Notes: generated by a model not told the origin, from the sequence alone. A DNA stretch of 64,000 bases from Tomocerus qinae (GCA_020055645.1 CM034549.1:6634001-6698000); one strand, 5' to 3'; positions 12,322 through 24,793 are shown, counted from the stretch's first letter. Translations and numbers: made by a program.

Positions 12322-15153
12322 ATGGCACCGAAACTAAAGGACGATTCGGATGTAGGACCAGATATGACCCAATCTGGACCACAGCAGACTTTAAAATCCA
12401 GTTTTCATCTTCTCAAGAAACACAGCATGAAACGTGGAGATTTTATGCTATGTATTTACGATTGGTTTGAAGGTGAGCTCGAAAAATACACAAATTCAAA
12501 AAATTGTACTTGAATCATTTCTTATTTGAATCAATATCTAAATTTAATCGATATTTCCTGGATTGCAGCTAAAAGACAGGATGATGATGTGGGGAATTAC
12601 TGGAGAGTTCACGACAAACTGTACAACTTGGAAAGTTTCATCAAAAATCACCCAGGAGGACCCGATTGGATTGAAACGACTAGGGGGACGGATATCACCG
12701 AAGCTTTTGAATCTGCACATGTCACTAACATCAATTTTGTAGAACGAACTCTGGCGGAATTCTATGTCGCCGACGCCACCCACCCGAGGAACTCTCCATA
12801 CACATTCAAGGAAAATGGATTCTACAAAACTCTGAAACGAAAAGTTGAACCAGTTCTTAAGGTAAACCAAAATATCTTAACCTAATGACCTAAATAAAAT
12901 GAACAAAAACTTTATGGCATATTCTTTCGGGGTTTGTCCGTCTGGTTATTAATAACGACTCATAGCTTACCAACCAATATGTATTTTGAAATATATTTTT
13001 TGAATTTTTAATACATAATGCGCATGTCGCTGAATTTTTAAATCCGATTTAAATCGATTCGAACAAAATTCTCTTTGTTGTCTATAAATGAGATAACTCT
13101 ATTCCGTGTGGGAATTTGTATCTATCTTTGCCATATAGACAATACGGCTTTTTGTTGCAATGCATTTACGCGTATACAATGCAAATTTCATGAATTACAT
13201 TAGCTTGTTTCGAAATTAAACAATGTTAATATTCATAGTCATTTTGAAACTCAACAGTACTGGGAACACCTAGTTATGTACTATTCTCACTCTTAAAGCA
13301 GGTTACTGCATGGTTAATTATACTATACGTTAAAATGCCTCGGTCTGGGTTCGATATTTATGCCATGTTCCAGTGAAATTTTTGGAAGGAAACATCCTCC
13401 GTTCTGATTATTCTATCAATTACTAATGTCTGGTTAAATAGCTAAATTGGATTGTTTATATCTGCAATGCAATTCCAATGCACAAGAAAAATTCCGAAAT
13501 TCAATCCGAAATGTCCTTACCAGTTTACGTAGAATATATTTTGTAATGTGTTTGCATTAGGTAAGCATGTAGGTTTTAAATTTTTAAAAAACTTATATTT
13601 GTTCACAGAAAGTGGGTACGGGTCCAAGTTGGGAATGTAAGATGATGCAAGACGGAATGTTCGTTACTTTCGCACTTTTAGCCTTCCTTGGAATTCGCTA
13701 TGACAGTTTTTTCTTTCAACTGGCGGGTGGAATTGTTTTGGGAATGTGCGTTGTCGGAGCTCACAATTTCCTGCATCAGAGGGACAATTGGAGACGATTT
13801 TATTTTGATTTGATTGCATCTTCGTCTTACGAATTTAGACTCTCCCACGGCCTTAGCCACCATCTCTTTCCTAATTCTATTTTGGTAAACATGAAATATT
13901 TTTAAATAGAGGTCTGCGATTACAAAAGCTTAGCAGGTTTTAAAAAGTGTATAAGTATTTTGCTTATAAATAAGTTATCTTTCCAGGATTTTGAGATTCA
14001 ATTAACGGAGCCATTTATTGAAGTTTTGCCGAACCGATCTCGAAATTGGTTTAAAAGTTATGGAGCTTTGTTTTATCAACATGTACTCTTCTCACAATAT
14101 TCTATTGGCTCAGCTATTAAGCGTATTCTAGAGTTTTGCAGAGGGAAACAGACATGGCGAATGGAAAATTTAATTCCATTTATTGAAGTGGCCATTTTTT
14201 TTTTCATTGCTCCTACGATTTGGGCAAGTTGACAATAAAATACTATTTTTCCGTCCCTGGCAATAAACTTAATTTATTTTTAATTAAGGCTTGATGGCTT
14301 GATTGCTTTCCAGGTTTGGATGAAGGGAGTTTTCATTATCTCTTCTGCCGCCTCTTACGTACTCAGTTACAATAATCTCAACACTCATCATCATCCGACT
14401 TCATTTCATGATGGAGATGAAGCTAGAACTGATCCTGACTTTGGGTATATTTAAAAATTCTAAATAATGATTTGCCTAACGTATATATTTTTTCTCATTA
14501 TTAGTTTCGTTTGCAACAAGAATGAATTATGTAATGAAAAAAATTTAAAAGAAGGGAGGAATTCATTCTGGGGTTCATTCTGAGCCTGAACAGGCACGTA
14601 TCCAGAAATTTGGTCAAGGGGGGTGCCACCAAAAATAATGTCAAAAAGAATTCGCGCGAGGTACGAAAACATTTTGCCATTTTTGGTCTCTTTTGGAAAA
14701 AATTGTCTCTTTTTCTCAGATTTAGGGGTGATGGGGGCACCTGCGCCCCCTACTGGATACGTGCTTGATTCTGAATATAAGGCCGATGATTAAAAATACG
14801 GCTTATCCTGATTCTTTTTTTAAAATTCAAATTATCACAATTTTTTTTTCTGTAACATAAAATTGTGTTGTAGATTGTGCCAAGTCGATGCTTCCAAGTC
14901 AAAGTCAGATTGGTACCATCAGTCAACTTTCGCAATATTGACAACCTTCGGCGACCACCCGATGCACCATCTCTTCCCAACTGTTGATGTCTCCAAGCAG
15001 AAATACATCAAGCCAATTGTTTTGGAAACATTGAGAGAATTTGAAGAAATTTACCCGGAAATGGAAAATTGGGAATTGTTCAAGGGTTCCCATTTACAGA
15101 TATTGAGAACAGAAACACACAAAATCGATGTCTACAAATCCAGGAAGTACTAA
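12322..15153 (+). CDS. Cyt-b5-r: Cytochrome b5-related protein, tandem copy 3 (contains a GC-AG intron)
   Basis: Six exons give 455 aa: 12322-12472, 12569-12861, 13609-13884, 13987-14223, 14314-14444, 14874-15153. Heme motif HPGG and histidine clusters are intact; the second cluster is preceded by Ser rather than Thr. Intron 4 begins GCAAGT instead of GTAAGT. The neighbouring GT would break the frame, so I read it as a GC-AG intron. Exon 1 differs from the other copies near its end (MLCIYDWFE). Intron 5 carries a complete hAT-like MITE. A TATA-like TATATAA at 12152 and TCAGT motifs at 12185 and 12208 precede the gene. Confidence 0.9.
14591..14767. mobile_element. hAT-like MITE (CAGGCACGTATCC family), intron 5 of copy 3
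   Basis: It is 177 bp, starts CAGGCACGTATCCAG and ends CTGGATACGTGCTTG, near-perfect inverted ends. The flanks AGCCTGAA (14583-14590) and ATTCTGAA (14768-14775) match at 6 of 8. The inner ends are GGGGGG and CCCCC runs. It has no coding capacity. Confidence 0.7.
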
Positions 15154-16160
15154 ATGTAATTATTCGTGATTATGTGATTTTCAAAATGCTGCAATCTTTC
15201 GTTTGTCTTAAAATTGGTTAACATTATTTTACCTTTGTCACTTTCATTAGCAAATATTTAAGTTGATGATGTAAATTAATTGTGCAGCATGTTGGGTTTT
15301 TGGTCATAGCTAAGATAAAGGCTTAAAATGTTAAAATCTCAATATTATTAATCTGGCAACGTTGTTATTACTTTATAATCTTTTAATATATCGAAATCGA
15401 ATTGGATTATGTTATTATTTTCACTCAGTATTAATCTGGTTTGCATTGTGGCCGTAAATTTTCAAAAATACCACTTTGTAGGTAAAATAAAATGTTTTAG
15501 CCATAAAATGAATAATAAAATCATATCCTTGGTCCTAGTGGAATTAAATTTTTTCTGTAAAAATAATCAACTTTTTAAATTCAGCATTGCATCAGCAAAG
15601 GCTAAAACCGTTAAAATAGGTATTAAAGAAATTCTAATACTTTATTATATTATGTTATAGAGGACGTTATATTATTTTTCGGGTGAGAACTAAAGAATTC
15701 ATTTAAAATTTTTTGGTAAGCAATAGAAAATTGTAGGCATCCACACCCAGTTGTCCACATTTACTCCCTAATGCATTTGTAGGTACAAATACCATTTTCA
15801 TATCGTTTTTGTAGTAATTAGATGGATGGTCAGACCTCCTGATGGTCATCTCAACCTCAACACATATGATACTATATTATATTCGTAAATCACATTTGCT
15901 CCCCTTTTTACATATGTTTTTAGTTATTAGTCAAATCTGTATTTATTTCAGGACACTATGTTCTGGAATGTACTATACGAAGAAATACATGATGATGACT
16001 ACTGGGTAAACAGACGTTATTTTATCGCTCGAGGGTAATATTATTATTGTTTTCGCGATTATACAAAAACTTGGTCCTTTTCTTAGCATAATAATATAAT
16101 TTTTAATTATGTAATGTACTACGAATACGAAGGAATATTCTTGAGCAAGCTTTCAACTAG
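15154..16160. other. Intergenic spacer between copies 3 and 4
   Basis: It is AT-rich and no gene is supported. A 54-bp open stretch at about 15953-16006 is bordered by TTTATTTCAG and GTAAAC and looks like an isolated exon; see findings. Confidence 0.4.
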
Positions 16161-16264
16161 TTCTGATTCCCATGGTTTAAAGATAAGCAGATGTTCATAG
16201 CCGTTTGCCACGGACGAAGCTGACGATGATGGTGAGAACCTGGTTGTCCCTGTCTGACATTGAT
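16161..16264 (+). promoter_or_regulatory. Upstream block shared by the b5-related array, copy 4
   Basis: Both halves are present (CATGGTTTAAAGA and GGTGAGAACCTGGTTGTCCC), but the block starts only 217 bp before the ATG because the downstream TCAGTC-containing segment is absent. Confidence 0.45.
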
Positions 16265-16377
16265 TTTTTTTACACAACTGTGAATTACGTAAACATAAAG
16301 AGAGAGAGAGGGAAGAAAACTAACATTTTTATACCAGTAAGTTTTGTGCTTAGGATTTGTAAACAGAGTTTCAAAAA

Positions 16378-19010
16378 ATGGCTCCGAAAATAAAAGACGA
16401 TTCGGATGTGGGACCAGATGTGACCCAATCTGGACCTCAGTCGACTTTAAAATCCAGTTTCCATCTTCTCAAGAAATATAGCATGAAACGTGGCGAGACT
16501 ATGCCATGCATTCACGATTGGTTTGAAGGTAAACTCGAAAAATACACAAATTCAAAAACTTGTACTTGAATCATTGTTTATATGGATTAATATCTAAATT
16601 TAATCGATATTTCCCGGATGGCAGCTAAAAGACGGGATGACGATGTGGGGAATTACTGGCGAGTTCACGACAAACTGTACAACTTGGAAAGCTTTATCAA
16701 AAATCACCCAGGAGGACCCGATTGGATTGAAACGACTAGAGGGACGGATATCACCGAAGCTTTTGAATCTGCACATGTCACTAACGTCAATTTTGTAGAA
16801 CGAACTCTGGCGGAATTCTATGTCGCCGACGCCACCCATCCGAGGAACTCTCCATACACATTCAAGGAAAATGGATTTTACAAAACTCTGAAACGAAAAG
16901 TTGACCCAGTTCTTAAGGTAAACCAACAATTATACCTTAGGATGCTTTCTACAGTTGATCCTGACCAATAAGAATACAGTATTCCACCATTACAAAATTT
17001 GTATATGGTTACTATGAACTTATGAAGCATTATAATGGGTAACAAAATTCTTAATTGGGCCCTTCCTACGTTTATACTCCTTGAAACCATCCTTCGTGAG
17101 TTTTGACTGTCTGTACGGTTTTAATGACCTAATTTTTAATACATCCTGTGCATACCGCAGAATTTTTCCGATATAAATCGTTTCAAAACTATTTATCTTA
17201 GTTGTCTATGAGGAAAACTATTCCTTACGGGAAGCGAGGAATGTTTTAGTATTTTGAGAGTAGCCTCCGGCCATCCAAATAGAAAATGTAATTTTCCGCT
17301 AACCTTCCGGGCAGGCAAAAAAGTTTTAGGTTAGCGGACAGACAGCGCGAAGCGTTGCCCGCCTGAACAGTTTTACTCGCTTCAATTTTTTCGCGCCAAA
17401 AAACATCCTACCGTAGTTAGCGGGCAGTCATTAATTTTTGGCTGCACTAAACTGGCCGAGAAGTGAAGTCCAAAATATTTTGGTTACCGGGCAGAAAAAC
17501 ATGCCACATACGGAACGGGATGAAATGTGAAATTTTTGGAAGGAATATTTTTGTGTTTTAAGGTAGCATGTAGGTTTAAAGCAATAATATGTGATGGGTT
17601 GTATGTTTCTGCAGAAAGTGGGTACAGGTCCAAGTTCTGAATGTAAGATGATGCAAGACGGATTGTTCCTCACTTCCGTACTCTTAACTTACCTTGGATT
17701 TCGCTACGACAGTTTTTTCTTTCAACTTGTTGGTGGAATTGTTTTGGGAATGTGCGTTGTCGGAGCTCACAATTTCCTGCATCAGAGGGATAATTGGAGA
17801 CGATTTTACTTTGATATGATTCCATTTTCCTCTTACGAGTATCGGCTCACCCACGGCCTCAGCCACCATCTCTTCCCAAATTCTATTTTGGTAAGTATGC
17901 AATGTTTTTAAAAGCTATAAATTGAGGTTAATATATATATTAGATTGTAAGATGTAATTAATTTAAATCCTTCCAGGATTATGAAATTCAATTAGTGGAA
18001 CCACTTTTTGAATATTTGCCCAACCGTTCTCGAAATTGGTTTAAAAGTTATGGCGCTATGTTTTATCAACATGTACTCTTCACACAATTTGCTAATAGTG
18101 AAGCTCTGAAGCGAATTCGATCGATTTACAGAGGAACACAGAAATTGCGAAAGGAGAACGGAATCATCTTTGTTGAACTGGCCATTTTATATTTCATTGC
18201 TCCTACGATTTGGGTACAGTGGGAATAAAATATTATTTTTCCGTCCCTGGTAATAAACTTTATTTTTTATAAGGCTTACTTCTTTTCCAGGTTTGGTTGA
18301 AAGGAATTTTTATTATCTCTTCTGTCGCATCTTACGTTCTCAGTTACAATAATCTCAACACTCATCATCATCCAACAATGTTTCATGATGGAGATGAAGC
18401 CAGAACTGATCCTGACTTTGGGTATTTCAATATTTAAAAGTTATAAATTAATAATGATTTGCTTATTGTTTAGTGTGGGGGTTGTGAGAAGAAAGGTCGA
18501 TAATAGCAAAATTTAGCGTACATTAAATCCAAATTCTATTGAAAATTTCATTAAATTATAACAATCTTTTGCAGTCGTCATTTTGAAAATCTATTATTCT
18601 TTTCCAAAGCTGCCTTTACGTAGCTTTCAGCTTTCATGGGATGACATCAATATCAGCTTCTAAGGATATTGATTAATTTAAAATAATTGATTGAAGAGTA
18701 TTCTGTAACATAAAATTGTGTTGTTTGCAGATTGTGCCAAGTTGATGCTTCCATCTCAAAGTCAGATTGGTACCATCAATCAACATTCGCAATTTTGACA
18801 ACCTTCGGCGACCACCCGATGCACCATCTTTTTCCAACTGTTGATGTCTCCAAGCAGAAATACATCAAGCCAATTGTTTTGGAAACATTGAGAGAATTTG
18901 GAGAAATTTACCCTGAAATGGAAAATTGGGAATTGTTTAAGTGTTCCCACTTACAATTATTAAGAACAAAAACCCACAAAATTGATGTTTACAAATCCAG
19001 AAAGTACTAA
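16378..19010 (+). CDS. Cyt-b5-r: Cytochrome b5-related protein, tandem copy 4
   Basis: Six exons give 455 aa: 16378-16528, 16625-16917, 17615-17890, 17977-18213, 18291-18421, 18731-19010. HPGG and the histidine clusters are kept. Local differences are Met for Ser in the motif after HHHP (HHHPTM), VDASIS for VDASKS at the start of exon 6, and a Cys near the C-terminus (FKCSHLQ). Intron 2 holds a GC-richer patch with a perfect 10-bp hairpin. The upstream sequence has the shared block at 16161-16264 but lacks the stretch with TCAGTC seen before copies 1-3, so its promoter may work differently. Confidence 0.92.
17296..17337. repeat. Perfect 10-bp inverted repeat in intron 2 of copy 4
   Basis: CCGCTAACCT (17296-17305) and AGGTTAGCGG (17328-17337) are exact reverse complements with a 22-nt loop. 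They lie in a GC-richer patch (about 17255-17520) that is absent from the same intron of the other copies. Confidence 0.6.
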
Positions 19011-19962
19011 ATGTGGTAATAATTCTTGGGATGTGATTTTTAAAATGCTACAATCCTTTGTTTATTATCAAATTGTTTGGCATTATTTTATCTTTTTCTT
19101 CATTTTCAAAAGCCAATATTTAAATTGATTTTTTCAATTGAAGCAAGTTGGGTTTTTGGTAATAGTCAAGATATTTTAAAAGATGAACGATTAAATTTTC
19201 AGAAATACCAAATGTTTTTATAATCAACTAATTTTAATTGCTATTTTCAATCAGTTTATTACAGCAGGAGCAGACATACTTAACTTTAAAGTTTAAGCCC
19301 TAAAAATGATACAATATTGTCTAAGAGCTAAGATTTTTTGTGGAGATCAATTTTAGTCGTTTAATTTTATAAAGTAACTTAAACATTTTGGCGGGTGCTT
19401 AGATCTTCAAGACCAGGAGCCCTTTCAAAAAATGTTTCTATTTTTAATATCGAGTGGTGCTTGAATTATTATCTTTAATTTTCTGAAACCAAAACCAAGT
19501 GAATTTTATGTAGGTGACTCAACTGAACTGTTTTTGAGCTCTATCTATCTGTATATTTACTAGTGATAGGCTTTCAATTTATAACGGTTGGTACTAATAA
19601 ATAAATATCAGTATTCAGCTGACGAATTAATACACCTTTATTATATTTATTAAAATTATTATTGTATTCCATGGAAAAGGCGATTGTATACGCATTTGTA
19701 CGTCTAAAATAAGTACTTTTAATTTATTCAATGATATTGGTGTTTTAACAAGTGGCAGCGAAGAATAATAGTGTGAAACAAAGCAGCACTCCAGAATTAT
19801 ATGGAGTAGATTTTTGGAATTTAGAAAGCATGTAAATTAGGACTTGATAAATGAACGATAACGTCCAATATCCTCTGGAAACATCTGGAAAGATTGGCTT
19901 TTGTGGTAACTCCATAATTCCAACGAAATGGAGACACATAAAACTGGCCCATTATATAATCG
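19011..19962. other. Intergenic, between the array and the retinol dehydrogenase-like gene
   Basis: It is AT-rich and contains the 3' flanks of two converging genes. No further coding region is supported. Confidence 0.45.
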
Positions 19963-19968
19963 TTTAAT
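19963..19968 (-). terminator. ATTAAA-type polyadenylation signal of the SDR gene
   Basis: On the - strand an ATTAAA lies about 30 nt beyond the stop codon of the retinol dehydrogenase-like gene. Confidence 0.35.
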
Positions 19969-19997
19969 AGTCTTATATTTTATAGTCTTTTATAACT

Positions 19998-22065
19998 TCA
20001 CACTTTTATGACTGGGTTTTCTTTTTGCTCTAGTTTGACCATTTCGACAGATATATCCCATAATTTTCTACTTAGTTCCTTGTCCTTGATAATGCTGGAA
20101 GGCATAGTTTTCTGTGAAGAAAAGGATTTAAATATCATTTAATGAGCATAATTATATTCTTATAGTGTAATTATTTCAAAAAAGAATTTCCCATTTGACT
20201 GACCTTGCATTCTGTCCAATAGAAGCCACTCACTCCTGACGAAAGAAAAATCATTATTATTAAGTTGTGAAAAGGAATTCATTTTTTTTAAATGATGGAT
20301 TTAAAATTCAATTTACCTTCGACCTCTTCACTCACAGACAGATACAAAGGTGTTTGTGCTCCTTCCCACGGACTCTGAAAAACGGCAAAAGTATTTACAC
20401 ACTACTATTTATCATTCAGATTCAACCAATATACAATACAACACGTGTAAGAAAAAGTTACGTGAATATAATTTTAGATTGCGATTTAAAACGTCTTTTC
20501 TTGCTTGTTAATTTGTTCATCATGTTAGCGTAATGTTCGGGAATAGGGAAAACAATGTTAAAACACAGAAATACAACATAAACATACCTAAGATACTAAC
20601 GTCCTTGGCTTTGAAAACATGTACGTAACAAACAAGCGTATAATATTTACAATTTACAATGATTAATAATCAACGAATAATTAAAAAAAACATTCATATG
20701 GCGTTTTCCTCTATTTCATTCCAATTCTGGTTTTCCCGAACATATAACCCAGTCATTTATTAATGGTTGACCCCATAAAAATTTAAATATTTTGTTAATT
20801 AAACAAAAAAGTTTGATTTTCAAGGAGAAAATATTTAGGGCAAAGTTTTAAATACCAAAAATTCAATCAATTTATCGTCGACATGATTAAAATTATGAAT
20901 CGTTATGTGATGTTATCGTTTTTGGTAATGTATAGCTTCATAAATAATTTTCAAGATATTCCAGGATTTAATTTCTATTTCTAACCTTGAAAAACCACCA
21001 GAAGGCATTAGCGGCAAAATTAACAGGGCCTTTAGCTGTATTGAATATTTCGGTACGAACTGCTCCAGGATGAAGGGAGTTAACCGCAATGGTTGAGTCA
21101 GCATCTCGGAGTTTTCGGTGAAGTTCCCTCATGAAAAGTACTTGACAGAGTTTATTCCATGGATAGATTTTTTTGCCAATCCATTTTTTCTCAGCATTCA
21201 AATTATTTAAATCCAAATCAGTTCCCAAACGATGCATTTCAGAAGATACGAGAACAATTCGTGCATTTCCGGTCGCTTCCATCAAAGCTGTTTATCCATC
21301 AAAATCCAGCATCAGAATTGTCAAACGGTTTTGGACATTTAATAAAAAATGTTAAACTCACGCATGAGAAGATTTGTCAAAAGAAACGGTCCAAAATAGT
21401 TCGTAGCAAATTGACTTTCCAGTCCATCTTCAGTAATTCTTCTCCGCAGTCCAGCGACGCCAGCATTGTTTACGAGAATATCAAGCCGGTTTTCTGAATC
21501 TATAATGCCTTTTACAAATTCTCTCACCGATTGCAAACTGCTTGTGTCAAGAGGACGAACTTCAATATCGTCATTATTTGTTTTACTTATTAATTGCTCT
21601 GCAAATTAAATTATAGTCATATGACGTAAAAATTCTAAATATTCATGCTAATACTATTTGTTTAAATATTGTAATTAATTGCAATTGCATTTATTACCAC
21701 AAACTTTTTCAGCTTTGGCAGTATCTCGACAAGCAAGAATAACCCGGGCACCTCTCTTGGCTAACCCTTTGGCAGTTTCCATTCCAATTCCTGTAATAAT
21801 TTTTAAGCATTATTAATTACATTAGAATCATTTCATTTTTATTATCGTTTGATTTTAATTTGGAAAGTATTGAAGATATATTCCTTAAATAAATTTTTAA
21901 AAAACATGAATAATTACCTGCATTTCCACCTGTTACGATTGCAACCATTCCATCAAGTCTTCTTCTGCTTTTGCATATGCCAGAGGTTAATTTTAAAAAT
22001 AATTTAACAATGAAAGCCCCAAGAATGACGGCAACCAAGAGGAGTATTGTGTAGATAATAATCAT
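19998..22065 (-). CDS. Retinol dehydrogenase-like short-chain dehydrogenase (SDR)
   Basis: Seven exons on the - strand, read from high to low: 22065-21918, 21790-21698, 21598-21362, 21287-20986, 20374-20317, 20235-20204, 20111-19998, giving 327 aa. An N-terminal hydrophobic anchor (residues 1-26) is followed by the cofactor motif TGGNAGIG (45-52), NNAG (124-127), the catalytic serine of VSS (173-175) and YPWNK (Y201, K205, the YxxxK pair). The C-terminal part EGAQTPLYLSVSEEVEG...YW is typical of the RDH11-14 group, which reduces retinal or related aldehydes at the ER with NADP(H). The substrate is inferred from the family. Exon 2 could also end 7 bp earlier (AAA before GTTTGT), but the chosen donor keeps phase with a consensus CAG acceptor. 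The start is the ATG opening the membrane anchor; an upstream TTG is not used. Confidence 0.88.
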
Positions 22066-23183
22066 TTTTGTAATAAAATAATGGCCACCACTTGCCAAAG
22101 AGTCAGTCTCAAATTGTACACTATCTTATGGAGGAACTTCTTCAACTGTGTGTGAATGTTTGAATGCACTCTCCTTGTACTACTACGAGTACATTGAATC
22201 AAGTGTTAACTTGACGACATAATTTGATTCCTATGAAAAATATAATTTTCTTGTGACAGTTCTGAATAGAAGATGAAACACTTTCAATTTCTTGAGAAAT
22301 GCGAAGGAAGGAGGTTAACGTCTTTTCACTTATCATGCACGAATTCGACTGAGGAATTGGTAAATAAACCTCAAATGTTATCTCATAGCCGATACAATCA
22401 GTAAACTTATAAAAGCGAATCACTCAATAGATAATAATATTTTCAATGCAAAACTTAACTCAGAGGAGGAAAAAGGCAATGTGGCTATATAGCTAAGAAT
22501 ATTATCTCAACAATGAATTAAATGAGTACTTGAGCAAGAAAAAAAGACGTTTGAAGTTTAGACGAGAGTGTATGAACATTTGAGTCAGGTTACCTAACTC
22601 TACAAGTTACAATTCCACTATAGCTCTATCATACGTATGATAAGCCCCTTTTTACACTCACTCTTTTTTATGATTCACAGTGTACAGTATTAATGCACCC
22701 CCGTAATTACTTTATGTATTTAGTACATATAGGTATATCCTTTGTAAAAGCATGTCCTTTATTCAACTAAAGTACAAACACGTAGAATTATTATTCACTA
22801 CTAGTTCATATACAACCTGTACCATTATTGCTCAAAAGTGTAACACTATAACTTATATTATATACCTTATATATTATAGCCATGTATATTAACTGTTTTG
22901 TCTTGATGAAGTAAAACTTTTGTTTTCTTACTCTAATTGCACCCTTCTGACGTCATTGTCAGTTGCATTAGACTGATACGATCAAAATATAAAACTATGA
23001 CTAATATTTAATAGATAGTAGATACCTGTAATTCTCAATGTTGAGGTTGAGGGCCTCTTTGTATCAAATTCCTACTCTAATAAGCACTTGGTTTTAACAA
23101 AAGTATATTTTAATCCTAATTACGGATTCTTCAGAAAATATCAGTTGGTAATGGTAAAAATGGCGATATGGTATTAAACCCTA

Positions 23184-23344
23184 CAAGCCCGTATCCAGTA
23201 AGGAGCGGGTGGAGTAACCCCACCCCTAAAGCTGAGTAAAAAAGAAGTTTTTTTCAAAAAAGGCCAAAAATTGCGGATATAATAAATTTTTGCTACAATT
23301 ATTTGTTGCGCCCCCCCTTGACCAACTTTTTGGATACGTGCCTG
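23184..23344. mobile_element. hAT-like MITE (CAGGCACGTATCC family), reverse orientation
   Basis: Its 161 bp starts CAAGCCCGTATCCAG and ends TGGATACGTGCCTG. It is inverted relative to the element at 14591. The flanks AAACCCTA and AAAACTTA match at 6 of 8. It shares the GGGG/CCCC inner runs and a TTTTTTC-rich interior. Confidence 0.65.
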
Positions 23345-24793
23345 AAAACTTATACACAAATGAGCCAAAGTGAAATAATTGTGCAAAATATCCTTTTATA
23401 AAACGATAATAACTATTAATATGGTTCACCCTTTGAATAGCGTTCTCAGGTAATTATAATGCTGTAACTGAAAACCATACCTACCTAATTCCTACCTTGC
23501 TAATCAGCATTTTCAAACTGTTTTTTTCTCTGACATTCAAAACCAATGTAATATATTACATTTTTAATTAGGCATTTTTATGTGGTTCCCTTGAGTCATT
23601 CATAGGATTATTTTGATTATCCTTCGTATCTACATGTTAATTATTTTCTTACGCGTAAAAATTTCAGGGCTTAAAAACGTTTTAATCAACACCTCTGACG
23701 TTCTAACCTCCTCCAATCTCATATCATTATTGCAAAGAAAATCTCTGCCAAAGTTTAAATCTAAATTGTAATCAGAGCAAAATCGTTAGGTAAAACTATG
23801 GGCAAAACCCATTCTTACACAACGTTTGGAAAACTGTACAGAAAATTTCAGGTAGGAAATAAAATGGCTGATTTCAGAAATGTTTAAAAGAGATTTATGA
23901 TGTTAGTAGTTAGTGGACGTGGCATTTGTTAGTCATTATGATTTACAGAAGAAAAACATTAATTGTGATAATTGTGACAACCGAGAATCATTTTACAAGT
24001 AAAATTCTGCACTGTGGCCAGGGTCAGGATGTACCAAATTGATTCTTGGGATTACTAAAATGTGGACTGTGAGCGGAGCTTTATACTTCAAAGCTCCAAA
24101 CGAAGTCCAAAAAGTCAGAACTGCCTTTCCCTTGAGCTTCGATGAAAGATGAAACTGATTAGTGCACTGAGACATTTTCCCTACACTTTCTCACACTAAC
24201 TCCATTATTTCCTCCGTACTTTGTACCAATAAAAATCAACCTTATAAATTAAATGTACAAATGTACAAACCAGGAAAGCAATCCTTGGAAATTAAATTAG
24301 CTTTGTACATCAAAGTTCATGGTACGAGGAAAACTGTTGAATTGGCCATCATTCAGTAAACAAGAATAAAAATGTACAATTAGATGCTAAACTAGTAAAT
24401 ATGCCTAATTAGAAATATATAAAGTGTAATTAGTATTAATTTGCAGTTCGTCATCTGAGTTTTTGTCTTCATTTGAATGAGGATGACCATCGCATAGGGA
24501 ATTTCCTGAAGCCCGAAGCAACAATCGTGTGTCGTGTTTAAAATGTTTTTATCAAGAAAAAATTCGACTGTTCAATAAGAATCATCAGATTAACTTCTAT
24601 TTTTGCCAAAGCTTATTTAATTAGATGAGTCTACTACTGAAAAAATCCCATTTTTAATTAGTTTTCATATCCTTCGATATCCACGCTTTGCACCGAGCTG
24701 TACAATTTCTACTTTTAAATATTTACTGTAATTGTAATGAATGATGTAGCAAGAGGTTTTCATTTCTTTAGCCTGATTTCCTTGAAAATAAAT

